Assembly: GCA_937875605.1 (NCBI GenBank)
Contig: CALLXZ010000345.1
Span: 1-5,173, forward strand
Length of the DNA: 5,173 nucleotides
Direction of reading: 5' to 3'
Origin: an uncultured Moheibacter sp.
GTDB lineage: Bacteria > Bacteroidota > Bacteroidia > Flavobacteriales > Weeksellaceae
A program made the translations under genes and the position numbers. Position 1 is the first letter of the stretch. Each line of letters starts with the position of its first letter. Of this stretch, positions 1 through 5,173 are shown in pieces. Under the pieces are notes generated by a model. The model worked only from the letters and a program-made list of their open reading frames with translations, made no database searches and was not told where the DNA came from.

Positions 1-630
1 AGAAAAATTTTAGAAGTCTGCCTTGAATACCGGCATCCGGTCGGGATTATCACCAAAAATGCGCTTATTTTACGAGATTTGGATATTCTGAAACAATTGG
101 CAGAATTCAATTTGGTAAATGTTGCGGTCAGCATTCCCACGATTGATGAGGATTTACGAAAAAAGTTGGAACCCCGAACTTCAACTATTACTCATAAATT
201 AAGTATTATCGAACTTCTTTCTCAAAATAAAGTTCCCGTGATGGCAATGGTCGCCCCGATTATTCCAGGTTTAAACAGCGAAGAAATTCTAAAAGTCTTG
301 AAAAGAGTTTCCGAATTGGGAGCGTATGATTTCGGTTATACCTTGGTTCGGTTAAACGATACTGTAGAACCGGTTTTCATCGATTGGTTGGACGAACATT
401 TTCCCGATCGGAAAGAGAAAATCCTTAATCAAATTCGTTCCATTCACAATGGGAAATTGAACGAACGTTTAGCAATCAAACGTTATGTGGGCGAAGGAAA
501 CATTGCTGACATGATTCATCAATCCTTTAAGATCGGAAGACAGAAATACTTTCAAAACAAACCGGAAAGGAAGCCACTTTCTACAGATCTTTTTGTCGGG
601 AAACGAAATGCTCAACTTTCTTTGTTTTAA
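1..630 (+). CDS. Radical SAM protein, PA0069/Rv2578c-like family (5'-truncated by window edge)
   Basis: The reading frame is open from the first base, so the gene starts upstream of the window. A TTG at 79 could be read as a start but is an internal leucine codon. 209 C-terminal residues are visible. Recognisable family blocks are HPVGIITKN (about 12-20), RDLD (25-28), VAVSIPTIDEDLRKKLEPR (41-59), APIIPGLN (85-92) and a glycine-rich YVGEGNIADM segment (162-171). The protein ends in QLSLF. These match the later strands of the radical SAM barrel and the tail of the PA0069/Rv2578c-type proteins, which are distantly related to spore photoproduct lyase. The CxxxCxxC cysteines that bind the 4Fe-4S cluster lie in the missing N-terminal part, so catalytic competence cannot be judged here. 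Members are usually around 350 residues, so roughly 140 are missing (estimate). The substrate of this family is not known to me. The methyltransferase gene follows after 9 bases, probably in the same transcript. Confidence 0.85.
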   Translation, partial: RKILEVCLEYRHPVGIITKNALILRDLDILKQLAEFNLVNVAVSIPTIDEDLRKKLEPRTSTITHKLSIIELLSQNKVPVMAMVAPIIPGLNSEEILKVLKRVSELGAYDFGYTLVRLNDTVEPVFIDWLDEHFPDRKEKILNQIRSIHNGKLNERLAIKRYVGEGNIADMIHQSFKIGRQKYFQNKPERKPLSTDLFVGKRNAQLSLF

Positions 631-639
631 ATTTACCAA

Positions 640-1296
640 ATGGATAAGGAAGGAATAAAGCAATTAGCGGAACAACTCAGGAAACCTTCCGGAGAAAAGG
701 GAAAAGAAGTGGCTGAAATGATGAACGAAACAAACATCAGCATGACCATCCAATCCATTCAAAATCTTAATTTGAAAAAGGAAGATTGGGTGATGGAAAT
801 TGGTTATGGAAATGCAGGACATTTGAAGTTCTTATTTGAATTTGCTGATCAAATTAAGTATTCAGGTTATGATATCTCCGAACTGATGCAGTCAGAAGCC
901 ATCCGGCTTAATCAAGATTTCATGAAAAACCATTGGGCAGAATTCAAATTATATGACGGACAAAATTTCCCTGAAGATGATGGAAAGTTTGACAAAATAT
1001 TTACGGTTAATACGCTTTATTTTTGGGAGAATCCAAACAAAATGTTATCAGAAATTTACCGCATTTTAAAACCCGGTGGAGTTTTTTGCTTGACATTTGT
1101 AGAAAAAGATTTTATGAAATTACTTCCTTTTTCTTCGTTTGGATTTACGATGTATGATCCTGAAGATGTAGAAGAATTAGTGAAAAATTCAGACTTTAGA
1201 TTAGAGAAAATGATACGAGATACGGAATTAGTTAAAAACAAATTAGGCGAAAAGATGAACCGTCAATTTGCGACGGTTGTTCTTAGAAAATTTTGA
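640..1296 (+). CDS. Class I SAM-dependent methyltransferase (Methyltransf_11 type)
   Basis: A complete 218-residue cytoplasmic protein with no signal peptide or membrane segment. The SAM-binding motif I is VMEIGYGNAGH (51-61). Motif II acidic residue: YSGYDIS (74-80), where the aspartate would contact the SAM ribose. Then comes FDKIFTVNTLYFWENP (117-132) and the post-motif block LKPGGVFCLTF (143-153), the typical Methyltransf_11 layout. The N-terminal stretch LRKPSGEKGKEVAEMMNETN (13-32) resembles a conserved lead-in seen in a subset of bacterial small-molecule methyltransferases. In motif I the third glycine of the usual GxGxG is alanine (GYGNAG), although another glycine follows directly. 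The ATG at 640 is 9 bases after the radical SAM stop codon and has no Shine-Dalgarno sequence, which is normal for Bacteroidota. It is probably cotranscribed with the radical SAM gene. The methyl acceptor cannot be deduced from sequence. Confidence 0.88.
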   Translation: MDKEGIKQLAEQLRKPSGEKGKEVAEMMNETNISMTIQSIQNLNLKKEDWVMEIGYGNAGHLKFLFEFADQIKYSGYDISELMQSEAIRLNQDFMKNHWAEFKLYDGQNFPEDDGKFDKIFTVNTLYFWENPNKMLSEIYRILKPGGVFCLTFVEKDFMKLLPFSSFGFTMYDPEDVEELVKNSDFRLEKMIRDTELVKNKLGEKMNRQFATVVLRKF

Positions 1297-1313
1297 TTTT
1301 AGATTTTTAGGAA
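1297..1313. other. Convergent intergenic gap of 17 bases
   Basis: This AT-rich spacer separates the stop of the plus-strand methyltransferase from the stop of the minus-strand ribB. It holds no gene and no GC-rich hairpin with a T tract. The two transcripts must therefore end inside or beyond each other's coding region, or rely on AT-rich or factor-dependent termination. Confidence 0.75.
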
Positions 1314-2453
1314 TTATTTGATTTGAGTATAATCCACAATTTCGATATCGAAACCGCCTACCGTTTGCTGTTTGTCTTTAGGATTTCGGGTGATTAAATT
1401 GATTTTTTTAATTCCTAAATCTTGAATAATCTGTGCCCCGATTCCATAGTCTTTCATATCATTTGGAATAATTCCGGTATCGGATTTTCCTTCCATCCAT
1501 TGACGGAATTGGTTCATTTTGCCCAATAACAATTCGGATTCAGATACATTATTAATAAAAATCATGGCGCCTTTCCCATTTTCATGGATGATGTCACTCG
1601 TAATTTGCAATTGTGGTGTTTCTCCAAATTCAAGTGCCGCAAATAAATCATAATAACTATTGGACGAAATAACCCGAAGCGGAATCGTTTCGGTTTCATC
1701 CCATTCTCCTTGCGTCAACACAAAATGAATCTGATTATTGGTCGTCTGTTTGTAGGAAATCAATTGGAAGTCACCATAAACGGTTTTCACCGGAAAACTA
1801 TCAATTCGTTCGATTAAAGAATCATATTGAAGTCGGTAAGCAATCAGATCTTGAATGGAAATGATTTTCAAATCAAATCGCTCTGCAATTTTCATCAATT
1901 CCGGAAGACGAGCCATACTTCCATCTTCATTTAGAATTTCCACCAAAATTCCCGCAGGTTGTAAACCGGCTAAACGCGCCAAATCTACCGCTGCCTCAGT
2001 ATGTCCGGCTCTGCGAAGTACACCTCCGTTTTTTGCCTGAAGCGGAAATATATGTCCGGGACGTCCCAGATCTTCCGGTTTTGTGTTTGGATCAATTAAA
2101 GCTTCAATCGTGTTGGAACGATCCTGAACAGAAATTCCGGTCGTATTACCTTTTCCTTTAAAATCAACGGAAACCGTAAATTGGGTTTCATGCAAAACCG
2201 TATTGTGCGAAACCATCAATTGCAAATCCAATTCCTGACAACGTTCAATGGTGAGCGGAGCGCAAATCAATCCGCGCCCGTACTTCGCCATGAAATTGAT
2301 CATTTCAGGTGAAACCATTTCAGCCGCCGCTATGAAATCACCCTCGTTTTCACGATCTTCATCATCTACCACGATGATTACTTTTCCGCTTCGAATGTCC
2401 TCCAAGGCTTCTGCAATGGTATTTAATTGAATTTTATCGATGATTGTTTCCAT
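1314..2453 (-). CDS. ribB: 3,4-dihydroxy-2-butanone 4-phosphate synthase with degenerate GTP cyclohydrolase II-like C-terminal domain (RibBX-like)
   Basis: 379 residues in two domains. The N-terminal part (about 8-207) is a complete RibB, which converts ribulose 5-phosphate to 3,4-dihydroxy-2-butanone 4-phosphate plus formate in riboflavin synthesis. It shows the acidic metal/substrate loop [13 protein letters not shown] (29-41), [10 protein letters not shown] (58-67), FTVSVD (92-97), TTGISVQDR (104-112), RPGHIFPL (131-138), [13 protein letters not shown] (147-159) and EILNEDG (172-178). The C-terminal part (about 219-377) has the outline of GTP cyclohydrolase II ([11 protein letters not shown] near its start, then [23 protein letters not shown] at 336-358). 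It has no cysteine at all, so it lacks the zinc-binding CDCG region, and the QEGRGIGL active-site motif is replaced around 300-312. The second activity is therefore very probably absent. The start ATG shares one base with the stop of the permease gene (TAATG), so ribB is the last visible gene of the operon. There is no leader for an FMN riboswitch. Confidence 0.95.
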   Translation of the reverse strand: METIIDKIQLNTIAEALEDIRSGKVIIVVDDEDRENEGDFIAAAEMVSPEMINFMAKYGRGLICAPLTIERCQELDLQLMVSHNTVLHETQFTVSVDFKGKGNTTGISVQDRSNTIEALIDPNTKPEDLGRPGHIFPLQAKNGGVLRRAGHTEAAVDLARLAGLQPAGILVEILNEDGSMARLPELMKIAERFDLKIISIQDLIAYRLQYDSLIERIDSFPVKTVYGDFQLISYKQTTNNQIHFVLTQGEWDETETIPLRVISSNSYYDLFAALEFGETPQLQITSDIIHENGKGAMIFINNVSESELLLGKMNQFRQWMEGKSDTGIIPNDMKDYGIGAQIIQDLGIKKINLITRNPKDKQQTVGGFDIEIVDYTQIK

Positions 2454-2455
2454 TA
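2451..2455 (-). promoter_or_regulatory. TAATG stop/start overlap (permease to ribB)
   Basis: On the minus strand the permease stop TAA and the ribB start ATG share one A. No Shine-Dalgarno sequence precedes the ATG. The arrangement suggests that ribosomes ending the permease reinitiate on ribB. The overlap is seen directly; the coupling is inferred. Confidence 0.7.
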
Positions 2456-3916
2456 TTTGTAACGGCTATGTTCTGTTTCTTTTTGTTTACGGAATCGTGT
2501 AAAAAACTTCGCAATCGGATCCCAATAATTGCTGAAGTTGAATAATCCTGAATCATTATTGGCTTTGTAAAAAAGTACCAATGCAATCGGGAAAAATATC
2601 AAATTTGCTGACCAAGCGGCAAAGGTAGGATGTAAAATTCCATTTTTGGTCATGTTTTCAGAAGAAAAATTGATGATATAATAAAGCACAAATATGACAA
2701 TCGAAATAACCACCGGCATTCCGATTCCTCCTTTTTTTACAATCGCTCCCAACGGCGCACCGATCAGAAAAAACACGATACAGGTAAAAGCGTAGGAAAA
2801 GTTCCGATGATAGTGTAATTTTTGTTTGGCTTGTAACTTTATTTTTCCTGTAATTTCGTCTCCTTGGTATTTATAAGTATCGATTTCCCGGTCTACAAAG
2901 GCCAATGCTTCGTTTACAATTTGCGTTTGTTTGGGTTGATCCAATTTATCCAAAGATTTTGGCAATTCATCTTTTTCTGAAATTTTTATCGTATCCATTC
3001 CTCCAGAACCGTAAACAGTTTTGGCTAAACTTGAAGTATAAATTCGTTCGTAATATTTTTTATAATCCAATTGCATGGAATCAATTCTCTTCTTCAATTT
3101 TCTCGAATTCAAGAATTTATAGTGATCCTGAATATTTTCTTCGTCCATTGCTTTTTGAAGAATTTCGGAGATATCGATGTATTGTGTAAGCGTATCAAAT
3201 TTTATAGACTGATTGGGTTGATTTTTCCTTTCCTGACCCGATTTCCCTTTGATTTGATCTACATAAATATTCCCGTCAAACAACACCATTTTCAGCAAGC
3301 GGATATCGTCTTTATCACGGCTAAGTGTTCCATGGCTCGCAACGATCGTACGTTTATCATCATCAAATTGTCCGTCCTGAAAAATAAAAACATCCTTTAA
3401 CTGATCTTTTTCTTCGCCTGAAACCTGACTGATTTTCATGCTGAATCCCGGAATGTTTTCGATGAAGACACCTTCGACTAATTGCAACGTTGGATTTGCT
3501 TTGACAATGTTATAAGCTAAATTTTTTGCTTTCCTTTGTGAATAAGGCATGACGTGATCCCCGAAGAAATACAATCCGATCGACATAAGCGAAACGACCG
3601 TAAAAAGCGGAAGTAAGATTCTTGCAAGGGAAATTCCGGATGCTTTCATAGCCGCTAACTCATAACGTTCCCCAAATCCCCCAAACGTCATAATGGAACC
3701 AAGAAGGATGGCAAGCGGAAGCACCAATTGGATTACATTGATTCCTAAATAAAGCAATAATTCTCCAATGGTAACCCAACTCAATCCTTTACCCGCAAAC
3801 TTCTCCATTTCCTGCCAGGCAAACTGGACTATGAAAATGAAAAATAAAATGCTGAATATAAAGAAAAAAGGACCTAAAAATGTTTTAACCGAGTACGAAT
3901 CAAGCTTTCTGAACAT
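2453..3916 (-). CDS. LptF/LptG (YjgP/YjgQ) family LPS export permease
   Basis: An inner-membrane permease of 487 residues, the membrane part of the Lpt ABC system that lifts LPS out of the inner membrane towards the LptC/LptA bridge. Hydrophobic segments sit at about 14-33, 51-77 and 98-119, then 373-393, 400-417 and 432-450. This gives the family's 3+3 TM layout around a periplasmic beta-jellyroll domain (about 130-245). GERYELAAMKASGIS (82-96) is the conserved cytoplasmic coupling region after TM2. HYHRNFSYAFTCIVFFLIGAP precedes and forms TM4. It is well over 100 residues longer than E. coli LptF or LptG (about 360). The extra is a charged, helical, Lys/Glu/Tyr-rich insert at about 245-365 before TM4. 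I chose the ATG at 3916, which overlaps the lolA stop by one base (TGATG). A TTG at 3919 would add one residue and is less likely. F and G cannot be told apart here; the partner permease and the LptB ATPase are not in the window. Confidence 0.92.
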   Translation of the reverse strand: MFRKLDSYSVKTFLGPFFFIFSILFFIFIVQFAWQEMEKFAGKGLSWVTIGELLLYLGINVIQLVLPLAILLGSIMTFGGFGERYELAAMKASGISLARILLPLFTVVSLMSIGLYFFGDHVMPYSQRKAKNLAYNIVKANPTLQLVEGVFIENIPGFSMKISQVSGEEKDQLKDVFIFQDGQFDDDKRTIVASHGTLSRDKDDIRLLKMVLFDGNIYVDQIKGKSGQERKNQPNQSIKFDTLTQYIDISEILQKAMDEENIQDHYKFLNSRKLKKRIDSMQLDYKKYYERIYTSSLAKTVYGSGGMDTIKISEKDELPKSLDKLDQPKQTQIVNEALAFVDREIDTYKYQGDEITGKIKLQAKQKLHYHRNFSYAFTCIVFFLIGAPLGAIVKKGGIGMPVVISIVIFVLYYIINFSSENMTKNGILHPTFAAWSANLIFFPIALVLFYKANNDSGLFNFSNYWDPIAKFFTRFRKQKETEHSRYK

Positions 3917-3918
3917 CA
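3914..3918 (-). promoter_or_regulatory. TGATG stop/start overlap (lolA to permease)
   Basis: The lolA stop TGA and the permease ATG share one base on the minus strand. The ATG fits the family's usual N-terminus (MFRKLDSYSVKTFLGPF) and is preferred over the TTG three bases upstream. No Shine-Dalgarno sequence is present, so stop-restart coupling is plausible. The overlap is seen; the coupling is inferred. Confidence 0.7.
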
Positions 3919-4542
3919 AATAGGAGTTACTATATAGCCGTCTTTTTCATATTTTGACTGGTCAAATTTAAACAAAGCGCGTGGAATAATTAAATTTTCC
4001 AAGTATTCTTTTACAGTCAACGTTCGGCTGCCTCCATTTTTATAAGATTCTTTGTACGAATAAAGCGTATTTGATTTTGTGTTAATTCCCACTTGAACCG
4101 ATTGAATTTCCGAATTGGAAGTAGGGGTTAGTTTCACAAATTGAATCTTTTGTCCACCAATTGTTTCTGATTTACCCAAATCCAGTTTGAATCCGGATTT
4201 ATACATTTTCAGAACTTTAGTGGGCGTAAGCAAATCATCACTATCTGCAGCCGGTTGGGAAACCGTTACTTCTTTGTCTTCTTTGGATACTGTGTAAAGC
4301 GTTTTGCCGTCATACATCTGTTTGATGTCCATTACTTCCAGACTGTATTTTTCTTTGGCTGCAAATAATTCGCCTATGTTTGAAGTCGAACTTCCACTTT
4401 CCTTTAAATCAAATTTGATATAGTAAGTTGGTATTTTCTGATAGGTTTCACTTATTTTATCCAACCACTGTTGGGCGGTTTGGGCAGTAAGAGAAATAGA
4501 AAGAATTAAAATAGAAACAATTGAAAAGATTGCTTTTTTCAT
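3916..4542 (-). CDS. lolA: LolA-family outer-membrane lipoprotein carrier protein
   Basis: A 208-residue exported protein. It has a classic Sec signal peptide: MKKA, a hydrophobic core at about 4-18, and a likely cleavage after LTA (18-20), leaving a mature protein starting QTAQQWLDKI. There is no lipobox cysteine, so it is a soluble periplasmic protein. LolA accepts lipoproteins released by the inner-membrane LolCDE transporter and carries them through the periplasm. The family pattern is visible: an N-terminal helix followed by beta strands (IPTYYIKFDLKES 37-49, GELFAAKEKYSLEV 57-70), MYDGKTLYTVSKEDKEVTV (76-94), and the late strands ending LIIPRALFKFDQSKY (184-198). Length matches the family (about 200). 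The start ATG lies 5 bases after the ftsK stop, and the stop overlaps the permease ATG, so it is an inner gene of an envelope-biogenesis operon. Bacteroidota generally lack a recognisable LolB, so the acceptor at the outer membrane is unclear. Confidence 0.9.
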   Translation of the reverse strand: MKKAIFSIVSILILSISLTAQTAQQWLDKISETYQKIPTYYIKFDLKESGSSTSNIGELFAAKEKYSLEVMDIKQMYDGKTLYTVSKEDKEVTVSQPAADSDDLLTPTKVLKMYKSGFKLDLGKSETIGGQKIQFVKLTPTSNSEIQSVQVGINTKSNTLYSYKESYKNGGSRTLTVKEYLENLIIPRALFKFDQSKYEKDGYIVTPI

Positions 4543-4547
4543 CCGGA

Positions 4548-5173
4548 TTAATTTTGATTCAAATTATCCAACAACTGTTCCAAACTCATTTCGTCCTGAA
4601 TCAGAACCTGACGTGCTTTACTGCCTTCAAAAGGGCCAACCACACCGGCGGCTTCCAACTGATCAATTAATCGTCCCGCACGGTTATAACCCAATTTTAA
4701 TTTGCGTTGTAAAAGCGAAGCGGAACCTTGTTGTGCGATAACAATCACTCTTGCCGCATCTTCAAACAAACTATCTCTGTCACTCAAATCGATATCCAAA
4801 GACGATCCACCATCTTCCCCTACATATTCCGGCAAAAGGAAGGCATCAGAGAATCCGGCTTGTGAACCGATGTATTCGGTGATTTCATCCACTTCTGGCG
4901 TATCCACAAAAGCACACTGCAAACGCACCAATTCATTTCCGGTCGTAAAAAGCATATCTCCTTTCCCAATCAACTGATCAGCTCCTGACGAATCCAAAAT
5001 CGTTCTCGAATCAATTTTGGAAGTGACACGGAAAGCAACTCTCGCCGGAAAATTAGCTTTGATTGTTCCCGTAATGACGTTAACCGACGGACGCTGTGTC
5101 GCAATGATTAAGTGAATTCCTACCGCACGCGCCAACTGAGCCAAACGAGCAATCGGTGTTTCTACTTCTTTTC
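4548..5173 (-). CDS. ftsK: DNA translocase FtsK, C-terminal part (5' end outside window)
   Basis: The minus-strand frame is open to the right edge. A TTG at 5144 is an internal leucine codon, and translation from the edge reads KEVETPIARLAQLARAVGIH, so the gene begins beyond the window. 207 residues are visible. They cover the end of the RecA-like motor domain: IIATQRPSVNVITG (22-35), the stretch from FPARVAFRV to TSKIDSRTILD (41-60), and GADQLIGKGDMLF (63-75). After an acidic linker (VGEDGGSSLDIDLSDRD) comes the C-terminal winged-helix gamma domain, with LLQRKLKLGYNRAGRLIDQL (153-172) and EAAGVVGPFEGSKARQVLI (173-191). That domain reads polar chromosomal sequences and activates XerCD at dif in species where this has been studied. 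FtsK pumps DNA through the closing division septum; its N-terminal membrane anchor and Walker A motif are not in the window. It is the first visible gene of the ftsK-lolA-permease-ribB run, ending 5 bases before lolA. Confidence 0.97.
   Translation of the reverse strand, partial: KEVETPIARLAQLARAVGIHLIIATQRPSVNVITGTIKANFPARVAFRVTSKIDSRTILDSSGADQLIGKGDMLFTTGNELVRLQCAFVDTPEVDEITEYIGSQAGFSDAFLLPEYVGEDGGSSLDIDLSDRDSLFEDAARVIVIAQQGSASLLQRKLKLGYNRAGRLIDQLEAAGVVGPFEGSKARQVLIQDEMSLEQLLDNLNQN

Noticed and set aside
469..663. Minus-strand open frame over the radical SAM/methyltransferase junction
   Set aside because: Antisense to two well-supported genes; the translation is low in family-like content and has no recognisable motif.
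1284..1313. AAAAT/ATTTT inverted repeat as a terminator hairpin
   Set aside because: The stem is about five A-T pairs with no G-C pair, too weak to call; such repeats are expected by chance in AT-rich DNA.
2454..2520. Possible FMN riboswitch upstream of ribB
   Set aside because: The ribB start overlaps the preceding stop codon and the upstream bases are permease coding sequence, so there is no leader for an aptamer.
2905..3400. Two overlapping plus-strand open frames (94 and 109 codons) opposite the permease gene
   Set aside because: They lie antisense to a clearly conserved membrane protein, their translations show no recognisable domain, and their composition is what reading the complement of a real gene gives.
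3917..3919. TTG as the start of the permease
   Set aside because: The very next codon is an ATG that gives the usual N-terminus and a clean one-base overlap with the lolA stop.
4702..4977. Plus-strand 91-codon open frame opposite ftsK
   Set aside because: Shadow of the ftsK coding strand; no domain or start context supports it.
1..5173. An undescribed defence, mobile or RNA-based system
   Set aside because: All but small spacers are covered by genes of known families in a housekeeping arrangement; no direct repeats, terminal inverted repeats, tRNA or structured non-coding stretch was seen on either strand.

Overview
The window looks like a compact, AT-rich chromosomal segment from a member of the Bacteroidota, most likely a flavobacterium. 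Four things point there. The FtsK, LolA, LptF/LptG-permease and RibB proteins read as flavobacterial versions. The gene order ftsK-lolA-lptF/G permease-ribB is, as far as I recall, common in that group. None of the start codons visible in the window has a Shine-Dalgarno sequence. The ribB protein carries a GTP-cyclohydrolase-like tail without catalytic residues. The genus cannot be fixed from this window.

Layout: two plus-strand genes come first. One is the C-terminal part of a radical SAM protein (PA0069/Rv2578c-like family), which enters from the left edge. Nine bases after it comes a class I SAM-dependent methyltransferase. This pair meets a minus-strand operon head-on, with only 17 bases between the two stop codons. 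The minus-strand operon reads from the right edge leftwards: ftsK (only its C-terminal part is inside), lolA (periplasmic lipoprotein carrier), a six-TM LptF/LptG-family permease of the LPS export machine, and ribB (3,4-dihydroxy-2-butanone 4-phosphate synthase with the degenerate tail). The spacing is very tight: 5 bases between ftsK and lolA, then one-base stop/start overlaps (TGATG and TAATG) at the next two junctions, which suggests translational coupling.

Functionally the minus-strand operon joins chromosome segregation at the septum (FtsK), lipoprotein transport across the periplasm (LolA) and LPS extraction from the inner membrane (Lpt permease). A riboflavin-precursor enzyme follows with no obvious functional link. 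The plus-strand pair has no assignable pathway.

I see no RNA genes, mobile elements, CRISPR arrays, riboswitches or large repeats, and no gene-free stretch longer than 17 bases. This is ordinary core genome. The observation most worth following up is the RibB protein whose second domain keeps the GTP cyclohydrolase II outline but has lost the zinc and catalytic motifs.
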